Origin: Mycobacterium marinum
GTDB taxonomy: Bacteria > Actinomycetota > Actinomycetes > Mycobacteriales > Mycobacteriaceae
DNA length: 64,000 bases
Direction of reading: 5' to 3'
Assembly (NCBI RefSeq): GCF_003391395.1
Contig: NZ_CP024190.1
Span: 4,216,001-4,280,000, forward strand
The translations under genes were made by a program, and so were the position numbers. Numbering within the stretch: position 1 is the first letter of the stretch; each line of letters begins with the position of its first letter. Below the pieces are notes generated by a model that was given only the letters and a program-made list of their open reading frames with translations, was not told the origin of the DNA and searched no databases. Positions 17,596 through 27,770 of the stretch are shown here, piece after piece.

Positions 17596-20500
17596 ATGAC
17601 GGCTACTGTCCAGGACGAGACAGCGGACGACGGCGCCAGCCAGCCTGAAGGCAAACATCAAGCGGGCGCGGATTCACCCACCCCGCCAAGTGCAGATTGC
17701 ACCTTGGGCAGAGGCCGCGCTGACGCTCGACAGTTCGGCAATGCGCGCACCACAGCCGACGGCGACCGGGTCGACCTGCCGAGCCTGGTCGCGGACGCCG
17801 AACAGATGGGCGGCACAACACCAGGTCAAGCGGCTCTTCTGGTCGTGCACCACGCGGCTCTGCAAGCTGTACTCCGATACGGAAGCCAACATCTACAGTC
17901 ACGTCACATCGAACATATGCGCTCCGGAAATATGGTAGGCGCGCTCGCCATCACTGAGCCCGATGTGTCGGGGTCCAATCTGCGCGGCCTCACCAGCAAA
18001 GCAGTCAGAGATGGCGACGATTGGGTGATGTCCGGGGCGAAGTCCGCCATCACCGGAGCACCGTTGGCCGCATTCTTCGTCACTCTGATCCCGTTCATCG
18101 TTGACGGCGGCGTGGCGTTGACGACCGTGTTGGTGCCATCCGACAGTCCGGGAGTCACCATCCAGCCTCCCGAGGACATGTATGGATTGTGGTCCGTGCC
18201 GGTCTCCGGCGTTCGCTACGAGAACGTGCGCATACAGAGCTGGCAAATTCTTGGCGAGGTCGGCGGCGGAGTGGACGTCATCAGTGAGAGTTTGCTAGTT
18301 GGACGAATCTGCGCGGGTGCGATCAGCCTTGGCGTGCTCAAACGCTGCGCTCAATTGATGTACCGCTTCGCGTCACATCGGCAGGTGAGCACCGGACGCC
18401 TTGCCGACGACCCGGTGTTCCAGCGCCGGATCTCTCGTATCACGGCCGAAATTGCCGCTGTGGAGGCCCTACTCTCCACCATCACAATGGAATTCGAGGT
18501 ACCCCAAGAGATAGCTCTGGCACTGAAGGTGGCCTCCTCGGAGTTCGCCCACCGCGCCACCGACGATGCGATGCAAACGCTCGGCTGGAGAGGCTACATG
18601 GAGGCCAGCGGCGTGGCCGAACTGATGCGCGATGTCCGCTTCCTGCGGATCGGCGAGGGACCCTCTGAGGCCCTCTTGACCGAGTTGGGTAGCCGGTTGG
18701 CCGCGCACGACGACACCATCTACGACTGGATCGCCGACCGTGACCCCTCGTCGGATGCAACTGGTCGGCTCCGCGAGACGGTCAGCGAGCTCACCGCAGA
18801 AAGCTCGACTGGCCTCTTCTGCGACCTTGGCTGGTTTGGCGTGTGGGCGATCCTGGATGCGGTGGTACCGCGGGGATCCGCGGCCAGCGCCCTCATTGAG
18901 AATGCTTGGCATCTGGCCCGTGCCAACGCGGCGGCGCGACCGGCAACGGGCAGCGATTTTCTGCAGTCAATACCAAACTTTGCCGATTCGGTCGGCGCGC
19001 TTGACGAGTTTCTGTCCTGCCACGCAACGGAAATCGATCCGACACTGCACCCCACACGGGGCAAAGGCAGACAAGGCGAGCCACTCGTCGGACCCGAAGC
19101 TCCAGGTTGGCAAGAGACCGTGCACGACCTGGTCTACGCCCAAATCGCGCGAACCCCTGATGCAATCGCCCTACAGGATGCCAGCGGGCACCGGATCACG
19201 TACGCCGAGCTCGGAGAGCACGCGGACGCGCTCGCCAATCGCCTTCGCACGCAGGGAGTGCGAAACGGCGATGTGATCGGGGTCTTCCTCAGCCGCGACG
19301 CTCGGATGGCCATCGCCGCAATCGCCGTTTTGCGGGTCGGCGCGGTATTGCTCATGCTCAATCCTGCCCACCCAACTCGCCGGGTGGGCGACATGATCGC
19401 TGACGCGGACGTCGGCTGCATCGTCGCGGACGAGCAGACCCGCGCGCTGCTTCCAGCGAATGCGCCAGAGTTGATCATCGCCGATGGCAGCGGTGAGCCC
19501 GGCCCGGCAATTTCGCGATTGGACCCCCGTGCTCCCGCGTACATCTATTTCACATCCGGCTCGACCGGGCGCCCCAAGCCGGTGCTCATCTCGCACCGTT
19601 CGCTGGCCAATCAACTGCTTTGGCGACGTGACGAACTCGGCCTAGGTGTCGGTGATGCGGTGCTGCAGACAACCGAACCAACCTTCGACATCTTTCTGTG
19701 GGAGATCTTTGGCCCACTTTCTGTCGGTGGCCGACTGGTGTTCCCCGCGCTGGGCCCCGGCGAGTGGAATGCCCATCAGGTAGTCGAACACATCCGGCGA
19801 CTAGGCATCACGGCGATGCAGTTCGTGCCGTCCCAACTGGACGTAGTACTCGAGGAGCCAAGGCTGCGCGAGTGCCGCAGCTTGCGGTATGTGTTCTGTG
19901 GCGGCGAGCCACTACCAATAGCGCTGTGCCGCAGGGTAGCCGAAGCGCTCCCCCATGCGGAGATGGTCAATTACTACGGGGCTACCGAGACCACCTTCGA
20001 TGCCTCCTTCTGGCGAGTCGACGTCACTGACACGGCCACCTGGGCACCCATCGGTCGCCCAATCGCCAACGTTCGCCTATACGTTGTGGACGAGGAAGGT
20101 GCTCTCGTTCCCGAGGAGCAGGCGGGCGAGCTGTGGATCGGCGGAGCCTGCGTGGGGATGGGCTATCGCGGCCTACCGGCTTTGACCGCGGAGCGCTTTC
20201 GTCCGGATGTACGCTCCGCGGAACCGGATGCGAAGGTGTATCGCACCGGCGATCGGGTGCGCCAGCGAGCGGACGGGACGCTGGAATTCCTGGGGCGGAT
20301 GGACCGCCAACTCAAGTTGCGCGGTGTGCGAATCGAGCCGACCGAGGTGGAGCGGGCCCTGTGCGGGCACCCCGGCGTCCAGCAAGCGGTAGTCGATATC
20401 AAGGAACGCGGCTCCGGCGAAAGAGTCCTCGCAGCATACATCGTTGCCCGTGCCCCGGAAGCCGTCGTCGACCCCGATGCTGTGCTCGAGACCGCGCGCA

Positions 20501-23500
20501 GAAGGCTTCCCAGCACCATGGTGCCCGGCGCAGTGATTGTGCTCGATGCTCTACCCCGCACGCCGGCGGGCAAAGTCGACACCTCGGCACTGCCACCGGT
20601 CCCAGCCATAGCTGGCACCGCCGGCTCTGGTGGGTTACCCGAACGACTCGTCCCGCTGGCCAACATCTGGGAGGAGATACTCGGTACCCCGGTGACCAAT
20701 CAGGAAGCGGACTTCTTCCGGATCGGCGGGCACTCCCTGGCGGCATCACGGGTGATCATCCGGGTTCGCGAGCGGATGGGCGTGACGCTTCAGTTGCGCG
20801 ACTTTGTGCACGCCGGAACCCTCACGGCCCTCGGTGATCTCATCGAACAGCGATCCGGGCAGGTATCACCCGCCGATGAAGCCGCGATGAGCGGACCCAC
20901 TCCGGCCGACAGATCCACGCCTCTGCCGTTGGCGCCCATGCAGGCAAATCTGTGGTACTTGCAACAGCTGGTGCCGACGATGACGGCTTACAACATTCCC
21001 GCCGCCGTCCGAATCCGAGGCCCCGTGGACGTCGCCCGCATCGAAGGCGCGTTCGCGTCGGTAGCGGCCCGGCATGAAGCGCTACGGACGATCTTCCCGG
21101 AGCACAACGGGCAGCCGACTCAGGTCATCCTCCCACCAGGCCCAATCCCACTGCAGCAAGCCGACCTTCGTGATCTTCCCGAGGACGACCGCGAAGCGGC
21201 CGCCATCGGGCGGATCCAGGAGATGCTGGCCGTCCCGTTCGACTTGTCGGAAGCACCGCCGGTGCGGGTGCTGCTCATTGCCGTCGCCGAGGATGACCAC
21301 TACCTGGCCTGGAGCATGCACCACATCGTCGCCGACGGCTGGTCGGCCGCGGGATTGTTGAACAGCGAGTTGAGCAAGGCCTACGGGAATTCGCGCGATG
21401 ACCAGGCCCTGCCGCGCTTGCCCATTCAGCCGATTGACTACGAGCAGTGGATGGTGCACTGGCTGACGGCGCAGCGGCGCGCAGCGCTGGAAGGGTATTG
21501 GCGCGATCATCTATGTGACGCCCCGCCCGAAATCGACCTCCCGCGAGATTTCGTCCGCCCCTCCGTCGGGAAGTTCCGAGGCGCACGCGTTCCGATCTCG
21601 ATCGGCGATGGTGACCGGGCTGCGTTGCGGGACATGGCGCGCCGGCATGGCGCCACGCCATACAGTGTGCTGGTCGCGGCATTCACGACTTGGGTCGCCG
21701 GCCGGGGCCAGCAGCGCGACATCGTCGTCGGCGGAGTCACCGCAGGCCGCAACCACTCCAGCATCGAACACGTGATTGGCAATTTCGCCAGCATCCTCCC
21801 GTTGCGCTGCCGATTGGGTGACAACCCGACATTCGCGGAGCTGGTGGTGCGCACCCGCGACGAGATCCGGGCGATGGTCGACCACAGTGCGCTGTCGTTT
21901 CCCGACATCGTCAATGTCGTCCGGCCAGAACGACTCGGTACTCGCAACCCGATCTTCCAAGCTGCCGTGTCGCTATTCGACGGTGACATCTCGCCGCTGC
22001 GCATCGACGGCGCGCAGGTCAACGCCATCAGTGTCGATCCCGGATCGGCCAAGTTCGACTTGCTGGCCTCGTTCACCGACGACGGTGCGGCGCTGTGGGG
22101 TTTCCTGGAATACGACGTCGAGCTGTTCTCACAGTCGACAGCTGGGCGGCTGGCCGCCGAATTCGTCGAGGCGCTGGGCTTGCTTGCCCGGACGCCCGGA
22201 TGCCGCATCGAAGACTACGTGGACCGCCTCCGATCTGCCCCAGACGTTGGGCCCGCACCCCTGACCCTTGCCCAACAGCGGATTTGGCTGCTCGACCGGT
22301 TGAACCTTGGCGGCCCCGAGTTGTGCTCCCAGCGATACTTCGACCTGAGCGGCGAGATTGACGTGACGGCACTATGCCAAGCACTCGACCTTCTCGTACA
22401 GCGCCACCCAGCCCTACGAACAGCGTTTCCCTCGGATGAGCGCGGTGCGCACCAGATCATCGGGAAGCCCGCCGATGTCGCAGTGCACGACCTGCGCGAC
22501 CACAATCCTGCGGAGCGCGAAGCATTGCTGACAACGCTGATCGAATCCGATGCCGCCACGCCGATAGACATCACAACGACCCCTCCACTGCGGGCGACGG
22601 TATTCGTGGTCGACGACGGCCATGTCGTCCTCGGCTTGAACTGTCACCACATTGGCGCGGATGTGTGGGCGGAGGCGACGATGTTCGCCGAGCTATCCAA
22701 CATCTATGCCGAATTGGACGAGGACGGCGAGAATTCCAAGACCGCCATGAGCCCGGGAACACCGTTGGCGGAGGTCGCTGCGACAAGGACCATGGGGGAA
22801 CTGGCGCACGCCGAGATCGCCAATGCGTCCCGCCCGCCGAACGCCGCGAGCGTGGAGTTCTGGACAGCCGCCTTGACCGATGTTCCAGGGCGGATCGAGC
22901 TTCCCACCGACCTTCCGCAACCGCCCGCCCTGTCGTTTCGGGGTGCCCGAGTCGAGGTCCGGTTGCCCGGCGACATTCTTCGGCGCCTTGACGACTTCGC
23001 CATGGCGTCAGGCGTGGATCGCTCGACCGTCGTGCTCGGGATGTGGCAGCACCTCCTACACCGCTACAGCGGTCAAGAGACGGTGCTGGTGGGCGTGCCA
23101 GTGCCGAACCGGCCATCCGAGGTGCCCCCGGCAACGATCGGCTATTTCTCGAACCTGCTGCCGGTGCGCTCAGACCTGGTACCCGAGTTGACACTACGGA
23201 CCCAATCAACCCGTACGGCCGCCCAGCTCGCCGAGGTGACCGCCCACGGCGAAATTCCATTCGCCTACTTGCTGGAACGCTTTGGCTCACGGCTGCAAAA
23301 GTCAGCGTCGCTGACTGAGGTGTCCTTCGTACCCGAAATTGCCCTCGCCCGCGGTCCACGGTTCGACCGGGTGCAAACCACTCCGGTGGCACATGATCCC
23401 AAGCGCGCCCTGTTCAAGCTCGGACTGGTCCTGCAGTCCGACGACAAGGATCTGTATCTGACCTTCGATTTCAGCACCGCGCTGTGGGCCCCCCGGACCA

Positions 23501-26500
23501 TCGAGCGGATGGCCCAACACCTGGTCACCCTGCTCACCCGTGGGTTGGCTGAGCCGGACGTCCCGTTGAGAAGCTTCGCCATGCTGAGCGCTCATGAAAT
23601 CGAAGAGTTGCGTTCTGTCGACGGGCGTCGTGATATCCCCCATCGGCACCGAACGTTGCACCTGGGCTTCGAAGCCCAGGTGGACGCGGCTCCGAAGGCG
23701 GAGGCCGTACGGTTCGACGGGAGCGGCCTGACCTACACGGAGCTCGACGCGGCAGCCAATCGGTTGGCCAGGTTGTTGATGTCCAACGGGGTAGTCCGCG
23801 GGGACAAGGTGGCGCTCTTGCTCGATCGCACCCATCTCATTCCGATCGCTGTGCTGGCCATCGTCAAGACCGGCGCGGCCTATGTCCCAATCGACGCCAG
23901 CTGGCCGGCAAGCCGGGCGGAGCTGGTACTTGCGGACTCCGCTCCCTCGGCCATTCTGACCGAATCCTCGTTGCGGCACGTGGTGTCCGGATACGACACC
24001 ACGATCCTCGAGTTGGACTCGATGGAGATCTCCGATCAACCCGCGCAACGGGTCCAGGTCGAGGTCGACTCCGAAGACGTCGCCTATGTCATCTATACGT
24101 CGGGGTCCACTGGCCGCCCCAAGGGTGTCGAGGTGACCCATCACAACGTGATGCGTCTGTTCAGTGCGACCGAGGAACTATTCACCTTCACCAACAAAGA
24201 CCGTTGGTCGATGTTTCACTCCATCGCGTTCGACTTCTCGGTCTGGGAGCTCTGGGGGGCATTGCTTCACGGCGGGTGCGTGGTGGTGGTGCCTTATCTG
24301 GTGACCCGAAACCCGGTCGCCTTCCGCGAGTTGCTCACCGCCGAGCGGATCACCGTCCTCAATCAAACCCCCTCGGCATTTCGGATTTTGCGCGACGCGG
24401 ACGCCAACGCCAACGCCAACGCCGGACTCTTCTTGCGCTACGTGATCTTCGGCGGGGAGAGCCTGAATTTTGCTGATCTGCTCCCCTGGATCGATGCGCA
24501 CGGCGACGCACGCCCCGAACTGATCAACATGTACGGCATCACCGAGACAACGGTGCATGTGACGTTCCGCCGGGTGCGTCGCGAAGATGTCCTCGGCGCC
24601 AACGGTTCCAACATCGGCCGCCCGCTGCCGGACCTGGAGTGCCTGCTAACCGACCCGGCGGGCAATCTGGTCCCCTACGGAGTGCGGGGAGAGATCTGCG
24701 TTGGCGGTCACGGGTTGGCCAATGGGTACCTGGGCCAGCCGGAGTTGACTAGCCAGCGTTTCATTCCACACCCGTTTCGCGGCGGGGAGCGCCTCTACCG
24801 ATCCGGTGATGCCGGGCGACGCTTGCCCAGTGGCGAAATCGAGTACCTGGGCCGTCTCGACAACCAGGTTCAGCTCCGGGGCTTTCGCATCGAACTCGGC
24901 GAGGTGGAAACCGCACTCCTCGCGCTCGACGGAGTAACGGCCTGCCATGCGATGGTGCGCGCCGATGGAGGCGAATCCCGTTTGGTGGCATACGTTGTCA
25001 CTCGCTCCGGCGAACAGCCGAAAATCGGCCCGACCCGCCGGAGCCTGGCAGCGCGCCTACCTGACTACATGTTGCCGGCAGCCATCGTCGCCGTGGAGTC
25101 CCTGCCGCTCACCGTGAACGGCAAGATCGACCAGCAGGCGTTGCCGGAGCCGACGGGGGCTTCCACATCGACGGACGTTGACCCGCCCGGGGCCAGCGAC
25201 GGTGCTGCGCAAACCAACGCCACTGCATTACGCACCTCGGCGAAACATCGTGGCGGCGCCGTGCTCGATCAGATCCGGCACATCTTCGCTCAGGCCCTGG
25301 ACCTGGACTCCATTGCTTCATCGGACAACTTCTTCGAGATTGGTGGCGACTCGATGCGCGCGGTGCGGGTCTCGGTCAAGGCCAAAGAACTCGGCCTCGC
25401 GGTATCGGTGCAAGATTTGTTCCAGTATCAAACGCCGGAAGAGCTCGCCGCAGGGCTGACGTCTGCCGAGTCAGCCGAGAGCGACACTTCAGGCGTTGAA
25501 TCCTGCTCAGCAGCAATGTTGTTGGAGTCCGGGGCGGAGGGCGACCTCCCCGCAACCGCGACAGACGCCTATCCATTGGCGGCCTTGCAGGCGGGGATGC
25601 TCTTTCACAGTCGGGTCGACGGGCCCAGTGTCTATCACGACGTGTTCAGCTACCTGGTTCGGGCGCAGTGGGACGAGACCGCCTTCCGCGCCGCCCTGGA
25701 CGAGATCACGGCCAGAAACCCGATTCTGCGCACGACCTTCGAGCTCGCCGCATACTCGCAGCCACTGCAGATAGTGCACGAATCGGTGGCAACACCGCTC
25801 ACAATCGTTGATCTGTCTGGTCTTTCGGAATCCGATCAAGAGGCTGCACTATCGAGGTGGATGGACAACGAGGCCCACTCCCCCATCGAATGGCAGAGCT
25901 GCACCCCATTTGGGGTGGTAATCCATCTGCGTGATGGCAACCGGTTCGAACTTGGGCTAACTTTCCACCACGCACTGCTGGACGGCTGGAGCGTGGTTGA
26001 ACTGCAACGAGACCTCCTGATCAGCTACGACACCTTTAGGAGACGTGGAGCGGCGCCGTTCCGCGCGCCGCTGCAGACCAGCTTTCGCGACTTTGTCGCA
26101 CTCGAGCGTCAAGCGGAGCGCAGTTCCTCGAAAGTGTTCTGGCGCAAACAGCTTCAAGGGATCGAAACCGCGCATTTTGCCGGGGAACGATCCGGCCCCA
26201 GCCGCCTCGAGACCAGATGGTGGGAGTTTCCGCGTGATATCGAAGCGCGCCTGTCCGAGGTGGCCCGCAATCGCCGTGTACCGCTGAAGAGCACGCTGCT
26301 CGCCGCACACATGGTGGTCAACGCCCGACTCGCCGCTACCGACGATGTGGTCAGCGGCTTGGTCGTCAACGGCCGGCCGGAAACCGACGACTCCGCCCAC
26401 GTACTCGGCATGTTCCTCAATACGGTCCCGCTGCGGATGCGATTGACCTCGACCGACTACACCGGGCTCATTGATGAGGTCTTCGCCGCAGAACGCGCTG

Positions 26501-27120
26501 TGCTGCCGCATCGTCGAGTCCCGTTGCGGACAATTCAGCGCGACATCGGAATCGGCGAACTCTTCCAGACAGCGTTCAATTTCGTCAGCCTGGACCACAC
26601 CCAGGACACTGCGGATCTCCCCGCGGAGCGGTCCACGATCGTACGGCGAAAACTGATCGAACACACCAACCTTCCCCTGGTAACCGTGTTCGTGAAAGAG
26701 AACGACACGCTTGGCATCGGAATCGAATTCGATCCGCGCATCCTCCAAACCGAACAAGTCAGCGCGATCGTCGATGCCTACCGTGATGCGGTTGCTGCCA
26801 TCGCGAACGGGGGGTCGGCACCGTTGCCCAGGTTCGGGGCGGAAGCTGCGCTGAATCTTCTCCATCCCACTCGCCGTATCGCTGCACACATATCCGACGA
26901 TGCGCGCTCCCGGGTTCGCGAGGACCTAAGGCGCATTTGGGAAGACGTTTTGGACCGGTCCGTGGACACCACTGACAGCGTGGGAGATAGCGGTGGCGAC
27001 TCCATTCACGCCCTGGTACTCAGCGAGCGGATCGCAAAGGCATTCGCCTGTGATCCCCCCCTCGTGCAACTCCTTCAGGGCGCCACGGTGGAGCAACTTG
27101 TCGCACTACTGACCAACTAA
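17596..27120 (+). CDS. Nonribosomal peptide synthetase with N-terminal acyl-CoA-dehydrogenase domain
   Basis: A 3174-residue synthetase. Domain order (approximate residues): acyl-CoA dehydrogenase-like 60-385 (ALAITEPDVSGSNLRG; catalytic-type Glu in RIGEGPSEAL); A1 503-1000 (YFTSGSTGRPKP, YGATETT, RTPAGKVD); PCP1 with Ser1047 (FRIGGHSL); C1 1109-1545 (HHIVADGWS at 1242); C2 1554-2000 (altered HHIGADVWA at 1684); A2 2022-2515 (YTSGSTGRPKGVEVTHHN, YGITETT, NGKID); PCP2 with Ser2586 (FEIGGDSM); C3 2657-3075 (HHALLDGWS at 2791); PCP3 with Ser3136 (GDSGGDSI). There is no thioesterase, reductase or epimerase. Read against the GrsA positions, the A2 pocket is DFWNIGMVHK, the classic threonine code; A1 reads DIWQFGYFDK, which I cannot assign securely. 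Start: ATG 17596 with GAGAGAA upstream. The chain is presumably finished by C3 or passed to a separate enzyme. Confidence 0.95.
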   Translation: MTATVQDETADDGASQPEGKHQAGADSPTPPSADCTLGRGRADARQFGNARTTADGDRVDLPSLVADAEQMGGTTPGQAALLVVHHAALQAVLRYGSQHLQSRHIEHMRSGNMVGALAITEPDVSGSNLRGLTSKAVRDGDDWVMSGAKSAITGAPLAAFFVTLIPFIVDGGVALTTVLVPSDSPGVTIQPPEDMYGLWSVPVSGVRYENVRIQSWQILGEVGGGVDVISESLLVGRICAGAISLGVLKRCAQLMYRFASHRQVSTGRLADDPVFQRRISRITAEIAAVEALLSTITMEFEVPQEIALALKVASSEFAHRATDDAMQTLGWRGYMEASGVAELMRDVRFLRIGEGPSEALLTELGSRLAAHDDTIYDWIADRDPSSDATGRLRETVSELTAESSTGLFCDLGWFGVWAILDAVVPRGSAASALIENAWHLARANAAARPATGSDFLQSIPNFADSVGALDEFLSCHATEIDPTLHPTRGKGRQGEPLVGPEAPGWQETVHDLVYAQIARTPDAIALQDASGHRITYAELGEHADALANRLRTQGVRNGDVIGVFLSRDARMAIAAIAVLRVGAVLLMLNPAHPTRRVGDMIADADVGCIVADEQTRALLPANAPELIIADGSGEPGPAISRLDPRAPAYIYFTSGSTGRPKPVLISHRSLANQLLWRRDELGLGVGDAVLQTTEPTFDIFLWEIFGPLSVGGRLVFPALGPGEWNAHQVVEHIRRLGITAMQFVPSQLDVVLEEPRLRECRSLRYVFCGGEPLPIALCRRVAEALPHAEMVNYYGATETTFDASFWRVDVTDTATWAPIGRPIANVRLYVVDEEGALVPEEQAGELWIGGACVGMGYRGLPALTAERFRPDVRSAEPDAKVYRTGDRVRQRADGTLEFLGRMDRQLKLRGVRIEPTEVERALCGHPGVQQAVVDIKERGSGERVLAAYIVARAPEAVVDPDAVLETARRRLPSTMVPGAVIVLDALPRTPAGKVDTSALPPVPAIAGTAGSGGLPERLVPLANIWEEILGTPVTNQEADFFRIGGHSLAASRVIIRVRERMGVTLQLRDFVHAGTLTALGDLIEQRSGQVSPADEAAMSGPTPADRSTPLPLAPMQANLWYLQQLVPTMTAYNIPAAVRIRGPVDVARIEGAFASVAARHEALRTIFPEHNGQPTQVILPPGPIPLQQADLRDLPEDDREAAAIGRIQEMLAVPFDLSEAPPVRVLLIAVAEDDHYLAWSMHHIVADGWSAAGLLNSELSKAYGNSRDDQALPRLPIQPIDYEQWMVHWLTAQRRAALEGYWRDHLCDAPPEIDLPRDFVRPSVGKFRGARVPISIGDGDRAALRDMARRHGATPYSVLVAAFTTWVAGRGQQRDIVVGGVTAGRNHSSIEHVIGNFASILPLRCRLGDNPTFAELVVRTRDEIRAMVDHSALSFPDIVNVVRPERLGTRNPIFQAAVSLFDGDISPLRIDGAQVNAISVDPGSAKFDLLASFTDDGAALWGFLEYDVELFSQSTAGRLAAEFVEALGLLARTPGCRIEDYVDRLRSAPDVGPAPLTLAQQRIWLLDRLNLGGPELCSQRYFDLSGEIDVTALCQALDLLVQRHPALRTAFPSDERGAHQIIGKPADVAVHDLRDHNPAEREALLTTLIESDAATPIDITTTPPLRATVFVVDDGHVVLGLNCHHIGADVWAEATMFAELSNIYAELDEDGENSKTAMSPGTPLAEVAATRTMGELAHAEIANASRPPNAASVEFWTAALTDVPGRIELPTDLPQPPALSFRGARVEVRLPGDILRRLDDFAMASGVDRSTVVLGMWQHLLHRYSGQETVLVGVPVPNRPSEVPPATIGYFSNLLPVRSDLVPELTLRTQSTRTAAQLAEVTAHGEIPFAYLLERFGSRLQKSASLTEVSFVPEIALARGPRFDRVQTTPVAHDPKRALFKLGLVLQSDDKDLYLTFDFSTALWAPRTIERMAQHLVTLLTRGLAEPDVPLRSFAMLSAHEIEELRSVDGRRDIPHRHRTLHLGFEAQVDAAPKAEAVRFDGSGLTYTELDAAANRLARLLMSNGVVRGDKVALLLDRTHLIPIAVLAIVKTGAAYVPIDASWPASRAELVLADSAPSAILTESSLRHVVSGYDTTILELDSMEISDQPAQRVQVEVDSEDVAYVIYTSGSTGRPKGVEVTHHNVMRLFSATEELFTFTNKDRWSMFHSIAFDFSVWELWGALLHGGCVVVVPYLVTRNPVAFRELLTAERITVLNQTPSAFRILRDADANANANAGLFLRYVIFGGESLNFADLLPWIDAHGDARPELINMYGITETTVHVTFRRVRREDVLGANGSNIGRPLPDLECLLTDPAGNLVPYGVRGEICVGGHGLANGYLGQPELTSQRFIPHPFRGGERLYRSGDAGRRLPSGEIEYLGRLDNQVQLRGFRIELGEVETALLALDGVTACHAMVRADGGESRLVAYVVTRSGEQPKIGPTRRSLAARLPDYMLPAAIVAVESLPLTVNGKIDQQALPEPTGASTSTDVDPPGASDGAAQTNATALRTSAKHRGGAVLDQIRHIFAQALDLDSIASSDNFFEIGGDSMRAVRVSVKAKELGLAVSVQDLFQYQTPEELAAGLTSAESAESDTSGVESCSAAMLLESGAEGDLPATATDAYPLAALQAGMLFHSRVDGPSVYHDVFSYLVRAQWDETAFRAALDEITARNPILRTTFELAAYSQPLQIVHESVATPLTIVDLSGLSESDQEAALSRWMDNEAHSPIEWQSCTPFGVVIHLRDGNRFELGLTFHHALLDGWSVVELQRDLLISYDTFRRRGAAPFRAPLQTSFRDFVALERQAERSSSKVFWRKQLQGIETAHFAGERSGPSRLETRWWEFPRDIEARLSEVARNRRVPLKSTLLAAHMVVNARLAATDDVVSGLVVNGRPETDDSAHVLGMFLNTVPLRMRLTSTDYTGLIDEVFAAERAVLPHRRVPLRTIQRDIGIGELFQTAFNFVSLDHTQDTADLPAERSTIVRRKLIEHTNLPLVTVFVKENDTLGIGIEFDPRILQTEQVSAIVDAYRDAVAAIANGGSAPLPRFGAEAALNLLHPTRRIAAHISDDARSRVREDLRRIWEDVLDRSVDTTDSVGDSGGDSIHALVLSERIAKAFACDPPLVQLLQGATVEQLVALLTN
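24402..24423 (+). repeat. Short GCCAAC tandem repeat in the A2 domain
   Basis: Consecutive GCCAAC hexamers encode an Ala-Asn repeat (DADANANANAG) in a surface loop of adenylation domain 2, between the FRIL and FLRYVIFGGES core segments. Frame-neutral, and probably a loop-length polymorphism. Confidence 0.6.
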
Positions 27121-27139
27121 CCAGGAAGACGAGTCCACG

Positions 27140-27697
27140 ATGTCTGTTGACGCCACAAACACCGCGGCCGAACAGGGCCCGGAGATCCTTACACCGGACG
27201 TGTTTCGCGAGTTCATGAGCAGCTATCCCAGCGGCGTAACCATAGTCACCACCTACGACCACGATGGCGCTCCCCGCGGATTCACCTGCTCCTCGATGTG
27301 CAGCGTGACCATGGAGCCTCCGACCTTGCTGCTGTGCGTGAACACCCGCAGTGCCACCCTGGATGCGGTTCAAGACTGCACGCGCTTCGCCGTGAATCTG
27401 TTGCACAGCGGCGGCGAGTCCGCCGCCCGCGTCTTTTCCTCCGTTCAAGAGGACCGCTTCAGCAAGGTTCGCTGGCGAGCGAGCACCGCAGGCGGACTGC
27501 CCATTCTGTACGAAGACGCCCACGCCATCGCTGAATGTCGCCTCACGGCCACCCGCAACGTGGGAACCCACACAGTTCTGTTCGGCGAGATCGACGCCAT
27601 CATTCTGGATCACCAACCGCTTCACTACCGCGCAGATATGAAACCGCTGCTGTATTGCCGGCGACAGTTCACCGCGTTCCCGACCCAGCAGCCGTAG
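27140..27697 (+). CDS. Flavin reductase (HpaC/RebF-type)
   Basis: A 185-residue flavin reductase-like domain protein: MSSYPSGVTIVTTYDHDGAPRGFTCSSMCSVTMEPPTLLLCVN is the typical N-terminal FMN/FAD-binding region, and GTHTVLFGEIDAI the later conserved strand. It starts 20 bp after the NRPS stop, so it is co-transcribed. In this context it should use NAD(P)H to provide FADH2 for the halogenase at 15309, the standard two-component arrangement. It could also serve the NRPS acyl-CoA-dehydrogenase domain, but such domains normally reduce their own FAD from substrate. Confidence 0.92.
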   Translation: MSVDATNTAAEQGPEILTPDVFREFMSSYPSGVTIVTTYDHDGAPRGFTCSSMCSVTMEPPTLLLCVNTRSATLDAVQDCTRFAVNLLHSGGESAARVFSSVQEDRFSKVRWRASTAGGLPILYEDAHAIAECRLTATRNVGTHTVLFGEIDAIILDHQPLHYRADMKPLLYCRRQFTAFPTQQP

Positions 27698-27770
27698 GCC
27701 CGATCCCACCAGCCAGCTCTTCGCATCAGAAAGCGAAGGCGTCGCCCAGCACGAGAAAAGGGGGAAGCAC

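Noticed and set aside
24399..24426. Tandem GCCAAC units considered as a CRISPR-like or mobile repeat
   Set aside because: Only a short in-frame Ala-Asn loop inside the NRPS A2 domain. No CRISPR array, insertion sequence or transposase was found anywhere in the window.
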